From the NCBI RefSeq assembly GCF_000716785.1, contig NZ_JNYY01000025.1:112235-176234 (forward strand): 64,000 bases of DNA, given 5' to 3'. Numbering within the stretch: position 1 is the stretch's first letter; the number at the start of each line of letters is the position of its first letter. Source of the DNA: Amycolatopsis vancoresmycina. Its GTDB lineage: Bacteria > Actinomycetota > Actinomycetes > Mycobacteriales > Pseudonocardiaceae. The notes beneath the pieces are model-generated. The model saw nothing but the letters and a program-made list of their open reading frames with translations, was not told the origin of the DNA and did not search any database. Made by a program: the position numbers and the translations under genes. This document shows, in pieces, positions 41,759 through 49,632 of this stretch.

Positions 41759-41794
41759 CCGGGCGAAAACCCGTTGCCCGGACCAGGAGCGTGC

Positions 41795-43159
41795 ATGAAC
41801 GGCAGCCCGCCAGCCACCGACCTGACGACCGTCCTCGCCGACGACCACCAGCAGCTCGACCGGCTCTGCACCGAGCTCGAACTCGGGCAGGGCAGCCCGG
41901 AGAACCGCCGAGACCTCGCCGACCACCTGATCGCGGAGGTGGTCCGGCACGCCGTCGCCGAGGAGCCGTTCCTCGACGGCGACGGCGACCTCGCCGAGGC
42001 CGACCGCCTGATGCGGCAGCTGGAGGGCACCGGGCCGCAGGAGCCCCGGTTCGAGCGCCTGCTGGGCGGGCTGATCCGCGCCGTCCGGCGGCACGTGCGC
42101 GACGAAGGGCCCGCGGCCGTGCGGAAGATCGGGAGCACGTGCTCGCCCGGCCGGCAGGCCGAACTGGGCCGCGAGGTCCTCGACACCCGCGACGCCGCGC
42201 CGATGCTGCCGCACCCCGACCTGGCCGACCGGGTGCCCCAGGCCGACCAGCTCTGGCCGGGCCCGGGGTTCGTCGACCGGGCCCGGGCCGCCCTGAACCC
42301 CCCCGGCATCGGGTTGAATGGGCAGTCCGGCCACCCCGACGGAAGGCAGCGAGGACGGATGAGCGTCGGCGAAGAAGAGTGGGCCCGCGATCGGGCCTGG
42401 TTCGGGCAGGACGGCGCACCGGCGCCGGGCCCGCTGGCGCGGCAGTTCGCCGACCTCACGCGGACCCTGCTCGACGCGACACCCACCGTCGGCGGGGTCC
42501 TCAAGCTCGTCGTCGGGGCCGCCACGGCACTCATCCCGGACGCCGACCTGGTCAGCGTCACCCTGCGTGACGCCGACGGCACGTACCACACGCCGGTCGA
42601 GACGGACCCGGTCGCCGAACAGCTCGACCAGGTGCAGTACGACCACCGCGAAGGCCCGTGCGTCGAGTCGGCCCGGCCGGACGGGCCGGCCGTCGGCTGG
42701 TCCACCGACCTCGGGCACGACCCGCGCTGGCCGGCGTTCGGCCCGGCCGCCGCCCGGCACGGCTACCACTCGGTGCTGGCCACCGCCCTGGTCCCGGACG
42801 CCCGCCCGCCGCGGCTTTCGGGCGCGCTCAACATCTATTCGCGCACGCCGGGTGCGTTCGGCGGCCCGGCGATCGACACCGCGTTGCTGCTGGCGACGCA
42901 CGCGTCGCTCGCGCTCGCCCACACCCGGGCCGTGGCCTCGGCCGAGCTGGAAGCGGAGCACCTGCGCCGCGCGGTCGACGGCCGGGACGTCATCGGCCAG
43001 GCGAAGGGCATCCTGATGCAGCGCCGCGGCATCACCGCCGACGAGGCCTTCGACGTGCTGCGCCGCGCGTCCCAGGACCTCAACGTCAAGCTCGCCGACC
43101 TGGCGCGGACGCTGGCCACCCGGCACACCGAGATCGACCTGCCCGCCTCCGAAGCCTGA
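41795..43159 (+). CDS. Hemerythrin-like HHE fused to GAF-ANTAR
   Basis: A 454-residue single reading frame with an unusual order. Residues about 8-110 form an HHE/hemerythrin-like helical bundle with His at LADDHQQLD, LADHLIAEVVRHAVAEEP and VRRHVRDEG, suited to bind a di-iron centre. A linker is followed by a GAF domain (about 225-365, HREGPCVESARPDGPAVGWS) and an ANTAR domain (about 385-440, DVIGQAKGILMQRRGITADE). It could therefore sense oxygen or oxidants and control antitermination. An ATG at 42360 with an upstream GAGG could start a separate GAF-ANTAR protein, so two products are possible. AGGAG precedes the first ATG. Confidence 0.82.
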   Translation: MNGSPPATDLTTVLADDHQQLDRLCTELELGQGSPENRRDLADHLIAEVVRHAVAEEPFLDGDGDLAEADRLMRQLEGTGPQEPRFERLLGGLIRAVRRHVRDEGPAAVRKIGSTCSPGRQAELGREVLDTRDAAPMLPHPDLADRVPQADQLWPGPGFVDRARAALNPPGIGLNGQSGHPDGRQRGRMSVGEEEWARDRAWFGQDGAPAPGPLARQFADLTRTLLDATPTVGGVLKLVVGAATALIPDADLVSVTLRDADGTYHTPVETDPVAEQLDQVQYDHREGPCVESARPDGPAVGWSTDLGHDPRWPAFGPAAARHGYHSVLATALVPDARPPRLSGALNIYSRTPGAFGGPAIDTALLLATHASLALAHTRAVASAELEAEHLRRAVDGRDVIGQAKGILMQRRGITADEAFDVLRRASQDLNVKLADLARTLATRHTEIDLPASEA

Positions 43160-43172
43160 CCGCCGCACACGC

Positions 43173-43209
43173 CGGGGGCGGCACATCCACAGCGGATGCG
43201 CCGCCCCCG
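43173..43209. terminator. Bidirectional hairpin terminator
   Basis: 10-base arms CGGGGGCGGC/GCCGCCCCCG, with an inner CATCC/GGATG stem separated by one mismatch, between convergent genes. Confidence 0.75.
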
Positions 43210-43224
43210 ATCGCGGTGCGGCCG

Positions 43225-43689
43225 TTACTGCGCCGTGTACGGGGACCGGTTCTCCAGCGACGGGCTCGCGGCCGGGTAGTGGCCGTCCTGACCCGGCACC
43301 GGGGTGACCGTCGCCTGCTGCTCCGCCTCCGCCCGCGGCCGGGGGCCGCGCTGGACGACCGCCTCGACCTCCTGCTCACCGCGGATGCGGGCCAGGACAC
43401 CGAGGGTGATCGCGTGGGCCAGTGCGAGGATCAGCAGCAGCACGCCGATCCGCCCGACGACGCCGGGCAGGTCGCTGCCGCCCATGTCGATGGTCGAGAT
43501 GAGCGCCAGCACGCCCAGCGTCGCGAGGTGGAACAGCACCGTGACCAGGCGCGTCATCGAAGCACCCGCCGCCGGGTCGCCGTAGGAGTTCTCCAGGTAC
43601 CGGCGGCCGCTGCGGTAGATGACTTGCCCGTCTATCAGGACCAGCGCGATACCGATCGCGAGGAACGACAGATACGCGTTCGTGGTCAT
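43225..43689 (-). CDS. Small membrane protein with about three helices
   Basis: A 154-residue protein of unknown function. Hydrophobic segments are at AYLSFLAIGIALVLIDGQVI, MTRLVTVLFHLATLGVLALI and VVGRIGVLLLILALAHAITL, followed by a polar tail of about 45 residues rich in Glu, Pro and Gln. AGGAAGGAG precedes the ATG. It has one of the closest stress-type promoters in the window, so it may be part of an envelope stress response. Confidence 0.75.
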   Translation of the reverse strand: MTTNAYLSFLAIGIALVLIDGQVIYRSGRRYLENSYGDPAAGASMTRLVTVLFHLATLGVLALISTIDMGGSDLPGVVGRIGVLLLILALAHAITLGVLARIRGEQEVEAVVQRGPRPRAEAEQQATVTPVPGQDGHYPAASPSLENRSPYTAQ

Positions 43690-43724
43690 GCGGACGCTCC
43701 TTCCTGGGGGACCTTGCCGGAGGA

Positions 43725-43750
43725 ATACCCGGCAGGTCGCGCAGGGAAAC
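43725..43750 (-). promoter_or_regulatory. SigB/SigF-type promoter, small membrane protein
   Basis: Minus strand GTTT-N16-GGGTAT, 35 bases before the start. Confidence 0.65.
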
Positions 43751-43757
43751 GCCGCCG

Positions 43758-44597
43758 TCACGCGGTGAAGGTGTCCGGGTCCGGTCCGGTGCGGCGGCCT
43801 TCGTCGAGGCCGCCGATCGCCGCCATGTCCTCGTCGTCGAGCGCGAAGCCGAACACGTCGAGGTTTTCCCGCATCCGCCGGGGCGAGACCGTCTTGGGGA
43901 ACACGATGTTCCCGAGCTGCACGTGCCAGCGCAGCACCACCTGCGCGGGGGTCCGCCCGTGCTTCTCCGCCAGGCCGGCGAGCACGCTGTCGCCGAGCAC
44001 CCCGGCCCGGGCGAGCGGGCTCCACGCCTCGGTGGCGATGCCGTGCGCGCGGTGGTGTTCGCGCAGCGCGGCCTGCTGCAACGCCGGGTGCAGCTCGATC
44101 TGGTTCACCGCGGGCACCGTCCCGGTTTCCGCGGCGAGGCGGTCGAGGTGGGCGGGCTGGAAGTTCGAGACGCCGATCGCGCGGGTCTTGCCCGCCCGCA
44201 GGAGGTCCTCGAAACCCAGCCACGTCCGGACGTAGTTGTCCCTGGCCGGCAGCGGCCAGTGGATCAGGTAGAGGTCGACGTGGTCGAAGCCGAAGCGGCG
44301 CAGGCTGCCTTCCAGCGCGGTGATCGCGTTGTCGTGGCCGTGCGCGTCGTTCGCCAGTTTCGTCGTGACGAACACGTCTTCGCGGGCCAGCCCGGACTCG
44401 GCGATCGCGGCACCCACGGCGGCCTCGTTGCGGTACAGCTGCGCGGTGTCGATGTGGCGGTAGCCCGCCTCCAGCGCCGCCCGCACGGCCCGGGTGGTCT
44501 CCTCGGGCGGGATTTCGGCCACGCCGAAGCCGAACTGCGGGATGCGCACGCCGTCGGCCAGGTCCACGGCGGGAACGCCGGCTGTGGTGGTCGTCAT
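43758..44597 (-). CDS. Aldo/keto reductase, 2,5-diketogluconate reductase type
   Basis: A 279-residue NADPH-dependent reductase. Catalytic residues are visible in GYRHIDTAQLYRNEAAVG (Asp, Tyr), VFVTTKLANDAH (Lys) and LYLIHWPLP (His). The C-terminal cofactor loop is NIVFPKTVSPRRMRENL. Length and motifs fit the AKR5 group. A stress-type promoter lies directly in front, so detoxification of reactive aldehydes or ketones is plausible. The substrate is undetermined. Confidence 0.88.
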   Translation of the reverse strand: MTTTTAGVPAVDLADGVRIPQFGFGVAEIPPEETTRAVRAALEAGYRHIDTAQLYRNEAAVGAAIAESGLAREDVFVTTKLANDAHGHDNAITALEGSLRRFGFDHVDLYLIHWPLPARDNYVRTWLGFEDLLRAGKTRAIGVSNFQPAHLDRLAAETGTVPAVNQIELHPALQQAALREHHRAHGIATEAWSPLARAGVLGDSVLAGLAEKHGRTPAQVVLRWHVQLGNIVFPKTVSPRRMRENLDVFGFALDDEDMAAIGGLDEGRRTGPDPDTFTA

Positions 44598-44606
44598 GCG
44601 AGCGGC

Positions 44607-44633
44607 GTACCCGGGGCCGCCCGGACGCGAAAC
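44607..44633 (-). promoter_or_regulatory. SigB/SigF-type promoter, aldo/keto reductase
   Basis: Minus strand GTTT-N17-GGGTAC, 9 bases before the start codon, which implies a very short leader. Confidence 0.55.
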
Positions 44634-44684
44634 GCGGCGGGGCGGGATCCACCCGCCCCGCCGCCGGATCTCACCCGGAACGGG

Positions 44685-45146
44685 TTACCGCCCCGGGCGG
44701 TCCACATCGCCGCGCCAGCCACCGGTCTCGTGGCCGCGCTGCTCGATGAACTCCTTGAACCGCTTGAGATCGCCCTTCACCCGGCGGTCGAGGACGCCGA
44801 GCTTGTCGGCGACGTTCTCGGCGAACCCCTCCGGGTCGATGTCCATCTGGGCGGTCACCCGGGTGTGCGAGTCGTCGAGCCGGTGGAAGGTGATGACGCC
44901 GGCGTGGTCCGGACCGGAGTCCGACGTCCACGCGACCCGCTCGTCGGGGTGCTGTTCGGTGATCGTCGCGTCGAATTCGCGCGTCACGCCACCGAACCGC
45001 GTCACCCAGTGGGTGTGGGTGGCGTCGAGCTGGCGGATCTCTTCGACGCCTTCCATGAACTGCGGGAATTCCTCGAACTGCGTCCACTGGTTGTAGGCGG
45101 TGGAAACGGGGACTTCCACGTCCACGATTTCGGTGATCGTGCTCAT
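44685..45146 (-). CDS. SRPBCC/polyketide cyclase-fold protein
   Basis: A 153-residue START-like helix-grip protein: EIVDVEVPVSTAYNQWTQFE, then EFPQFMEGVEEIRQLDATHT, and a C-terminal amphipathic helix FAENVADKLGVLDRRVKGDL. This subfamily is frequent in actinobacterial stress regulons. Its ligand is unknown. GAGGAGGAG precedes the ATG. It is divergent from the holin-like gene with two opposed stress promoters between. Confidence 0.85.
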   Translation of the reverse strand: MSTITEIVDVEVPVSTAYNQWTQFEEFPQFMEGVEEIRQLDATHTHWVTRFGGVTREFDATITEQHPDERVAWTSDSGPDHAGVITFHRLDDSHTRVTAQMDIDPEGFAENVADKLGVLDRRVKGDLKRFKEFIEQRGHETGGWRGDVDRPGR

Positions 45147-45180
45147 GCACTCCTCCTCGTCGGTGTCGACACCGAATCGG

Positions 45181-45205
45181 CTACCCGGTGCGACAGCGGC
45201 CAAAC
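45181..45205 (-). promoter_or_regulatory. SigB/SigF-type promoter, SRPBCC gene
   Basis: Minus strand GTTT-N15-GGGTAG. Confidence 0.6.
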
Positions 45206-45212
45206 CCGGCGC

Positions 45213-45238
45213 GGTTGATCCCGGTCCGGGCCGGGTAC
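45213..45238 (+). promoter_or_regulatory. SigB/SigF-type promoter, holin-like/DUF3618/DUF4235 operon
   Basis: GGTT-N16-GGGTAC, 26 bases before the GTG start. Confidence 0.55.
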
Positions 45239-45264
45239 ACGGCGGCCAGGCAAGGAGGTGTTCC

Positions 45265-45678
45265 GTGATCGAAGAAGCGAACAAGAAGCCGGCCGCCGAG
45301 CGCTCGGTCGGCGAACTGGTGACCGAGCTGACCGACGAGGTCAAGCGGCTGGTCCGGGACGAGATGCGGCTCGCGGTGTTCGAACTGCAGCGCAAGGGCA
45401 AGAAGATGGGCCTCGGCGCCGGGTTGTTCGGCGCGGCGGGCCTGTTCGCGTTCCTCGGGGCCGGCACGCTCGTCGCGGCCGCCGTGCTGGCGCTCGCGCT
45501 GGCGGTGCCCGGCTGGCTGGCGGCGGTGCTCGTCGCGGTCGCGCTGTTCCTGGTGGCCGGGATCGCGGCGCTGGTCGGCAAGAAGGAAGTGACGCAGGGG
45601 GTGCCGCCGGTGCCGGAAGAGGCGATCACCGGCGTCCGCGAAGACGTCGACACGGTGAAGCAGGGAGTGCGGACATGA
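45265..45678 (+). CDS. Phage-holin-superfamily-6-like membrane protein
   Basis: A 137-residue protein with an amphipathic N-terminal helix (SVGELVTELTDEVKRLVRDE) and two membrane helices (GLGAGLFGAAGLFAFLGAGT and VPGWLAAVLVAVALFLVAGI). This fits the actinobacterial holin-like family found next to DUF3618. It is not evidence of a prophage. The GTG start has a perfect AAGGAGGT. First of three coupled membrane-protein genes. Confidence 0.87.
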   Translation: MIEEANKKPAAERSVGELVTELTDEVKRLVRDEMRLAVFELQRKGKKMGLGAGLFGAAGLFAFLGAGTLVAAAVLALALAVPGWLAAVLVAVALFLVAGIAALVGKKEVTQGVPPVPEEAITGVREDVDTVKQGVRT

Positions 45679-45980
45679 GCGGGGACTTCCCCAAGAACGC
45701 CGAGGAAGCGCGGCTCGACCGGGACACCACCCGGGAAGAGCTCACCGAGACGCTGACGGCGCTCGGGCAGAAGCTCGACGTCAAGGCCCGGGTCAAGGAG
45801 AACGTCGACGAGAAGCTCGACCAGGCGACCGCGAAGGTCGCCGACGTGACGAACGAGCCGACCGCGGTCAAGTTCCGCCAGGGCGCCGACGCCGTGCGCG
45901 CGAACCCGGTTCCGGTCTTCGCCGGCGTGCTGGGCCTGCTGATCCTGATCCGCCTGATCCTGCGCCGGAGGAATTCGTGA
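45675..45980 (+). CDS. DUF3618 protein
   Basis: A 101-residue protein: family opening ARLDRDTTREELTETLTALG, then KLDVKARVKENVDEKLDQAT, and one C-terminal helix VFAGVLGLLILIRLILRR. The start overlaps the previous stop as ATGA and its stop overlaps the next start as GTGA. Probably acts with its two neighbours at the membrane. The function of the family is unknown. Confidence 0.88.
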   Translation: MSGDFPKNAEEARLDRDTTREELTETLTALGQKLDVKARVKENVDEKLDQATAKVADVTNEPTAVKFRQGADAVRANPVPVFAGVLGLLILIRLILRRRNS

Positions 45981-46243
45981 CGAAAACGCTGTACAAGCCG
46001 CTGAGCTGGGTCGTGGGTGCGCTGGGCGGCATCCTCGCCGGCCAGGTGTTCAAGCAGGTGTGGAAACGGGTGGCGGGCGAAGAAGACGCCCCCGACGCCA
46101 CCGACCGCGACTACACCTGGCGTCAGGTGGTCGTCGCGGCGGCGGTGCAGGGGGCGATCTTCGGTGCCGTCAAGGCCGCCACCGAACGGGCCGGCGCGGC
46201 CGGTTACCGCAAGGCGACCGGCGACTGGCCGGGCGACGACTGA
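45977..46243 (+). CDS. DUF4235 membrane protein
   Basis: An 88-residue protein with a glycine-rich helix (YKPLSWVVGALGGILAGQVF), KQVWKRVAGEEDAPDATDRD, and a second helix VVAAAVQGAIFGAVKAATER. DUF4235 proteins accompany holin-like/DUF3618 genes across actinobacteria. Last gene of the coupled trio. No specific function is known. Confidence 0.87.
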   Translation: MTKTLYKPLSWVVGALGGILAGQVFKQVWKRVAGEEDAPDATDRDYTWRQVVVAAAVQGAIFGAVKAATERAGAAGYRKATGDWPGDD

Positions 46244-46268
46244 CCACAGTGGACGGCTCGGCGGGCGG

Positions 46269-46637
46269 TCAGGCCGGCCCGCCGAGCCCGGGGCCCATGC
46301 CGACGAGCGCGGCCCCGACGCCGGGGTGGATCTTCAGCAGCAGGTCGGCCCCGGTGGCTTCGAGTGACCGGGTGACCGCGTGGCCGCCGAGCACGACGGC
46401 GAGTTCGGTGCGGGCGTTGGCCTCCAGCAGCGACCGGACACCGGCGCAGCTGAGGAAGGACACCCGGGTCAGGTCGGCGACCAGCCGCCCGCCGGTGGCG
46501 AGCGCGGCGTCGAGCGTGCCGACCGTGGCGGCGTCGATGTCGCCCACCAGCGTGAGGACGCGGATGCCGCCCGGCCGTTCGGTGGTGGTGACGGTGAGGC
46601 CGGACGGTTCCTGGATCGTGCGGAAACAGTCGTGCAT
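46269..46637 (-). CDS. STAS-domain anti-sigma factor antagonist
   Basis: A 122-residue RsbV/SpoIIAA-like protein: GGIRVLTLVGDIDAATVGTL, then LVADLTRVSFLSCAGVRSLL. Here the phospho-acceptor position keeps Ser (SFLSCAGV), unlike the STAS protein at 37025, so it can be a normal switch for the anti-sigma factor at 38882. AAAAGGGAG precedes the ATG. No GGGTA promoter is seen upstream. Confidence 0.85.
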   Translation of the reverse strand: MHDCFRTIQEPSGLTVTTTERPGGIRVLTLVGDIDAATVGTLDAALATGGRLVADLTRVSFLSCAGVRSLLEANARTELAVVLGGHAVTRSLEATGADLLLKIHPGVGAALVGMGPGLGGPA

Positions 46638-46744
46638 GGCGCTCCCTTTTCTCAGCGGTGCAGGGGCGCTGACCGGAGCACGTGTCTGAACAACAGCCAA
46701 CACCGTCGACCGTACGCCCCTGAGCGGTGAGGTCAACCCCGCGG

Positions 46745-46769
46745 GTTTCCCGGCTCCGACCTCGGGTAA
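46745..46769 (+). promoter_or_regulatory. SigB/SigF-type promoter, NDH-2 gene
   Basis: GTTT-N15-GGGTAA, 38 bases before the ATG. Confidence 0.55.
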
Positions 46770-46807
46770 TCCGTTCGGGACGGAAACCCGGCCCCGGAAG
46801 GAGATCC

Positions 46808-48097
46808 ATGCGTGCCGTGATCGTGGGCGGCGGTTTCGCCGGCTACCACGCCGCGAAGAGCCTGCGGAAAGAGGCGGGGGGCGACGTCGAAATCGTCGTG
46901 CTGAACCCGACGGATTATTTCCTCTACCTGCCGTTGCTGCCCGAAGTGGCGGCCGGGATCCTCGACCCGCGGCGGGTCACCGTCTCGATCCCCGAGACAC
47001 TGCCCGGCGTCCGCCTGGTGCTGGGCTCGGCGACCGGCGTGGACTTCGCCGCCCGGAGCGTCACCTACACCGACCCGGAGGACCGGGAACACCGGATCGG
47101 GTACGACCGGCTGGTGCTGGCCGCGGGCAGCGTCAACAAGCTGTTGCCGATCCCGGGCGTCGCCGAGCACGCGCACGGCTTCCGCGGCGTGCCGGAGGCG
47201 CTGTACCTGCGCGACCACATCACGCGGCAGATCGAGCTGGCCGCGGCGGCCGACGACCCGGCCGAACGCGCCGCCCGCTGCACGTTCGTGGTGGTCGGCG
47301 CCGGCTACACCGGCACCGAGGTGGCCGCGCAGGGTCCCGCGTTCACCGCGGCGCTCGCCCGGCGCCACCCGGAACTGGCCGGGCAGCCGATCCGCTGGCT
47401 GCTGCTCGACCTCGCCGAGCGGGTGCTGCCCGAGCTCGACAAGCGGCTCGCCCGCACGGCGGGCGAGGTGCTGCGCGCCCGCGGGGTCGAGGTGCTCATG
47501 AAGACTTCGGTGGACCACGCCGACGCCAAGGGCGTCACCCTGACCAACGGCGACTCGGTGCCGTCCCGGACCCTCGTGTGGTGCGTGGGCGTGCGCCCGG
47601 ACCCGCTGGTGGCCGACCTCGGGCTCGAGACCGCGAAGGGCAGGCTGGTGGTCACCGGGCAGCTGACGGTGCCGGGCCACGACGACGTCTTCGCCTGCGG
47701 CGACGCGGCCGCGGTGCCCGACCTCACCCGCCCCGGCCAGTACACCGCGATGACCGCGCAGCACGCCGAGCGGCAGGGCAGGCTCGCCGGCCGCAACGTG
47801 GCGGCGTCGCTCGGCTACGGGAGCCCCGGCACCTACCGCCACCACGACCTCGGCTTCGTCGTCGACCTCGGGGCCGGCGCCGCCGCGGCGAACCCGCTGC
47901 ACGTGCCCCTGTCCGGCCGCCCGGCGAAGGCCGTGACGCGCGGCTACCACCTGATGGCGATGCCGGGCAACCGGATCCGCACGGCCGCCGACTGGGCCCT
48001 CGAGGCGCTGACCGGCCGCCAGACCGTCCAATTGGGACTCGTCCGGTCCGGCGCGGTGCCGCTCGACACGGACGCCCCGGAACTGCCCCGTCGGTGA
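46808..48097 (+). CDS. ndh: Type II NADH dehydrogenase (NDH-2 family)
   Basis: A 429-residue single-subunit FAD-dependent NADH:quinone oxidoreductase. The FAD fold is VIVGGGFAGYHAAKSL, the NADH fold TFVVVGAGYTGTEVAAQGPA, and the second FAD motif DDVFACGDAAAVPDL. The C-terminal AADWALEALTG helix probably gives membrane contact. It feeds electrons to the quinone pool without pumping protons. GGAAGGAG precedes the ATG. A 24-base gap to the next gene suggests co-transcription. Confidence 0.9.
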   Translation: MRAVIVGGGFAGYHAAKSLRKEAGGDVEIVVLNPTDYFLYLPLLPEVAAGILDPRRVTVSIPETLPGVRLVLGSATGVDFAARSVTYTDPEDREHRIGYDRLVLAAGSVNKLLPIPGVAEHAHGFRGVPEALYLRDHITRQIELAAAADDPAERAARCTFVVVGAGYTGTEVAAQGPAFTAALARRHPELAGQPIRWLLLDLAERVLPELDKRLARTAGEVLRARGVEVLMKTSVDHADAKGVTLTNGDSVPSRTLVWCVGVRPDPLVADLGLETAKGRLVVTGQLTVPGHDDVFACGDAAAVPDLTRPGQYTAMTAQHAERQGRLAGRNVAASLGYGSPGTYRHHDLGFVVDLGAGAAAANPLHVPLSGRPAKAVTRGYHLMAMPGNRIRTAADWALEALTGRQTVQLGLVRSGAVPLDTDAPELPRR

Positions 48098-48121
48098 ACC
48101 CCTTTCCCGGTAAGGAGAATC

Positions 48122-48676
48122 ATGGCTGCCGAAGCCCGTCCCGCCCGCTCCGAAGGCCCGTCCGTGGTGACCGCGGGCGACGCGTCGGGCCCGAAGGTGA
48201 TCGTGCTCGACCCGGCGGGCGCCGGGAAGCACGACGAGCTGCCCGCGACCTGGCGGCCGATGGCGGCCGAGCGGGCCGTCTTCTGGTGCCGGGTGCCCGC
48301 CGGGGGCGCCCTCACCGAAGCCGACGACGTCCTCGGTGACGCCGGTCCCGCCGACCCGGACATCGCCGTCGTGGCCGGCGGTCCCTTCGCCGCGGAAGCC
48401 CTGCAGCTCGTCGAACGGCACCCGGGCGCGGCCACGCACCTGCTGCTGGTCGACCCGGCGTCGGACGCGTTCCTGCCCGCCGGCGCCGCCGCGGCGGCCA
48501 ACGACGCCTGGCTGGCCGAACACGACGACGTCGTCTCGAAGCTGCGCGAAGCGGGCACGGAGGTGCGGATCGTCGCGTCGAGCGGCGAGCGCCCGGACGA
48601 CCGGGTGCCGCCGCCGCTGCCGCTCGGTCACCCCGACGTCGTCACGGCGGTGCGCTCGGCCCTCGGCCTGGGCTGA
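48122..48676 (+). CDS. Hypothetical protein downstream of ndh
   Basis: A 184-residue soluble protein without a family I recognise. It has alternating strand-helix character (GPKVIVLDPAGAGKHDELPA, HLLLVDPASDAFLPAGAAAA, EVRIVASSGERPDDRVPPPL), reminiscent of a reduced alpha/beta-hydrolase fold, but there is no nucleophile elbow. AAGGAG precedes the ATG. Its last 35 bases overlap the convergent LysR gene. Confidence 0.7.
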   Translation: MAAEARPARSEGPSVVTAGDASGPKVIVLDPAGAGKHDELPATWRPMAAERAVFWCRVPAGGALTEADDVLGDAGPADPDIAVVAGGPFAAEALQLVERHPGAATHLLLVDPASDAFLPAGAAAAANDAWLAEHDDVVSKLREAGTEVRIVASSGERPDDRVPPPLPLGHPDVVTAVRSALGLG

Positions 48677-49550
48677 CCCCGGCCGCCAGGTCCACGAACG
48701 CCCGCACCACCGGGGGCACCGCGCCGGCCCGCCAGGCCAGGCCCAGGTCGATCCGCGGCGGCGGGTCTTCCAGCCGCCGCAGCACCACGCCACGGCGCCG
48801 CAGCGCCCGCGCCCGGTGTTCCGGGACCGCCGCGATGCCCGCGCCTTCGGCGACCGCGCGCATCAGCTGCTCGTCCTCGGGTTCCTCGCGCACGATCGGC
48901 GGCAGCCCGCCCGGCCAGACCTGGCCGCTGATCGCGTCGTACTGGCCGGGGCCGTTTTCCCGCGGCCAGAACACGACCGGCTCGACGGCGATCCAGGCGC
49001 GCCGCAGCCGGCCGCGGCGGCGGGCGAGCGGGTGCGTCGACGGCAGCGCGAGCAGGACCTCCTCCGAGCCGACCACCGCGACCTCGATCCCGGGGGCGGT
49101 CACCGGGGGCCGCACGAACCCGGCGTCGATCTCCCCCGCCGCCAGCCGGGCCAGGTTCAGGCTCGTCCAGCCCGTCTCCAGGGCGAGTTCGACGCCGGGA
49201 TGGCGCTCCCGGTACACGGCGACGAGGTCACCGGATAGCGGGCCGGGCGCCGACCGCGTGTAGGCGATCCGCAGCCGTCCGGCGGCACCCCGGCCGGCCG
49301 CGGCGACGGCGCCGCGGGCCCGCTCCAGGTGGCCGAGCAGGTCGCGCGCGTGCTCCGCCGCGACACGGCCCGCCTCGGTCAGGGCGAAGCGCGGGCCCGT
49401 GCGGTCGAGCAGGGCGACGCCGAGTTCCGCCTCGAAGGCGCGGATCTGCTGGCTCAGCGACGGCTGCGAGACGAACAGGCGAGCGGCCGCCTTCGTGAAG
49501 TGCATCTCCTCGGCGAGCACGGCGAAGTAGTGCCATCGGCGCAGGTCCAC
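48642..49550 (-). CDS. LysR-family regulator, leaderless
   Basis: A 302-residue LysR regulator with N-terminal winged HTH (LRRWHYFAVLAEEMHFTKAA, then RLFVSQPSLSQQIRAFEAEL) and an effector domain (RLRIAYTRSAPGPLSGDLVA). The GTG at 49550 has no ribosome site, but a perfect TATAAT lies 6 bases upstream, so the message should begin at the start codon. It is divergent from a PLP decarboxylase gene, the usual arrangement for a LysR target. Confidence 0.9.
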   Translation of the reverse strand: MDLRRWHYFAVLAEEMHFTKAAARLFVSQPSLSQQIRAFEAELGVALLDRTGPRFALTEAGRVAAEHARDLLGHLERARGAVAAAGRGAAGRLRIAYTRSAPGPLSGDLVAVYRERHPGVELALETGWTSLNLARLAAGEIDAGFVRPPVTAPGIEVAVVGSEEVLLALPSTHPLARRRGRLRRAWIAVEPVVFWPRENGPGQYDAISGQVWPGGLPPIVREEPEDEQLMRAVAEGAGIAAVPEHRARALRRRGVVLRRLEDPPPRIDLGLAWRAGAVPPVVRAFVDLAAGVSPGRGPSAPP

Positions 49551-49556
49551 GCAGCG

Positions 49557-49562
49557 ATTATA
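49557..49562 (-). promoter_or_regulatory. TATAAT -10 element of the leaderless LysR gene
   Basis: Exact TATAAT on the minus strand, spaced 6 bases from the GTG. No good -35 is visible, consistent with activator-free or autoregulated initiation. Confidence 0.7.
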
Positions 49563-49632
49563 GGGCCTGCCTATGGTTTCATCGGGACGAAGTCTTGGAC
49601 CGGGCGCGCCGGCCGCTGCTGTCCTGGACCCC

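Noticed and set aside
45265..46243. Holin-like gene as sign of a prophage
   Set aside because: The neighbouring DUF3618 and DUF4235 genes and a stress promoter match the chromosomal actinobacterial set. No other phage gene is nearby.
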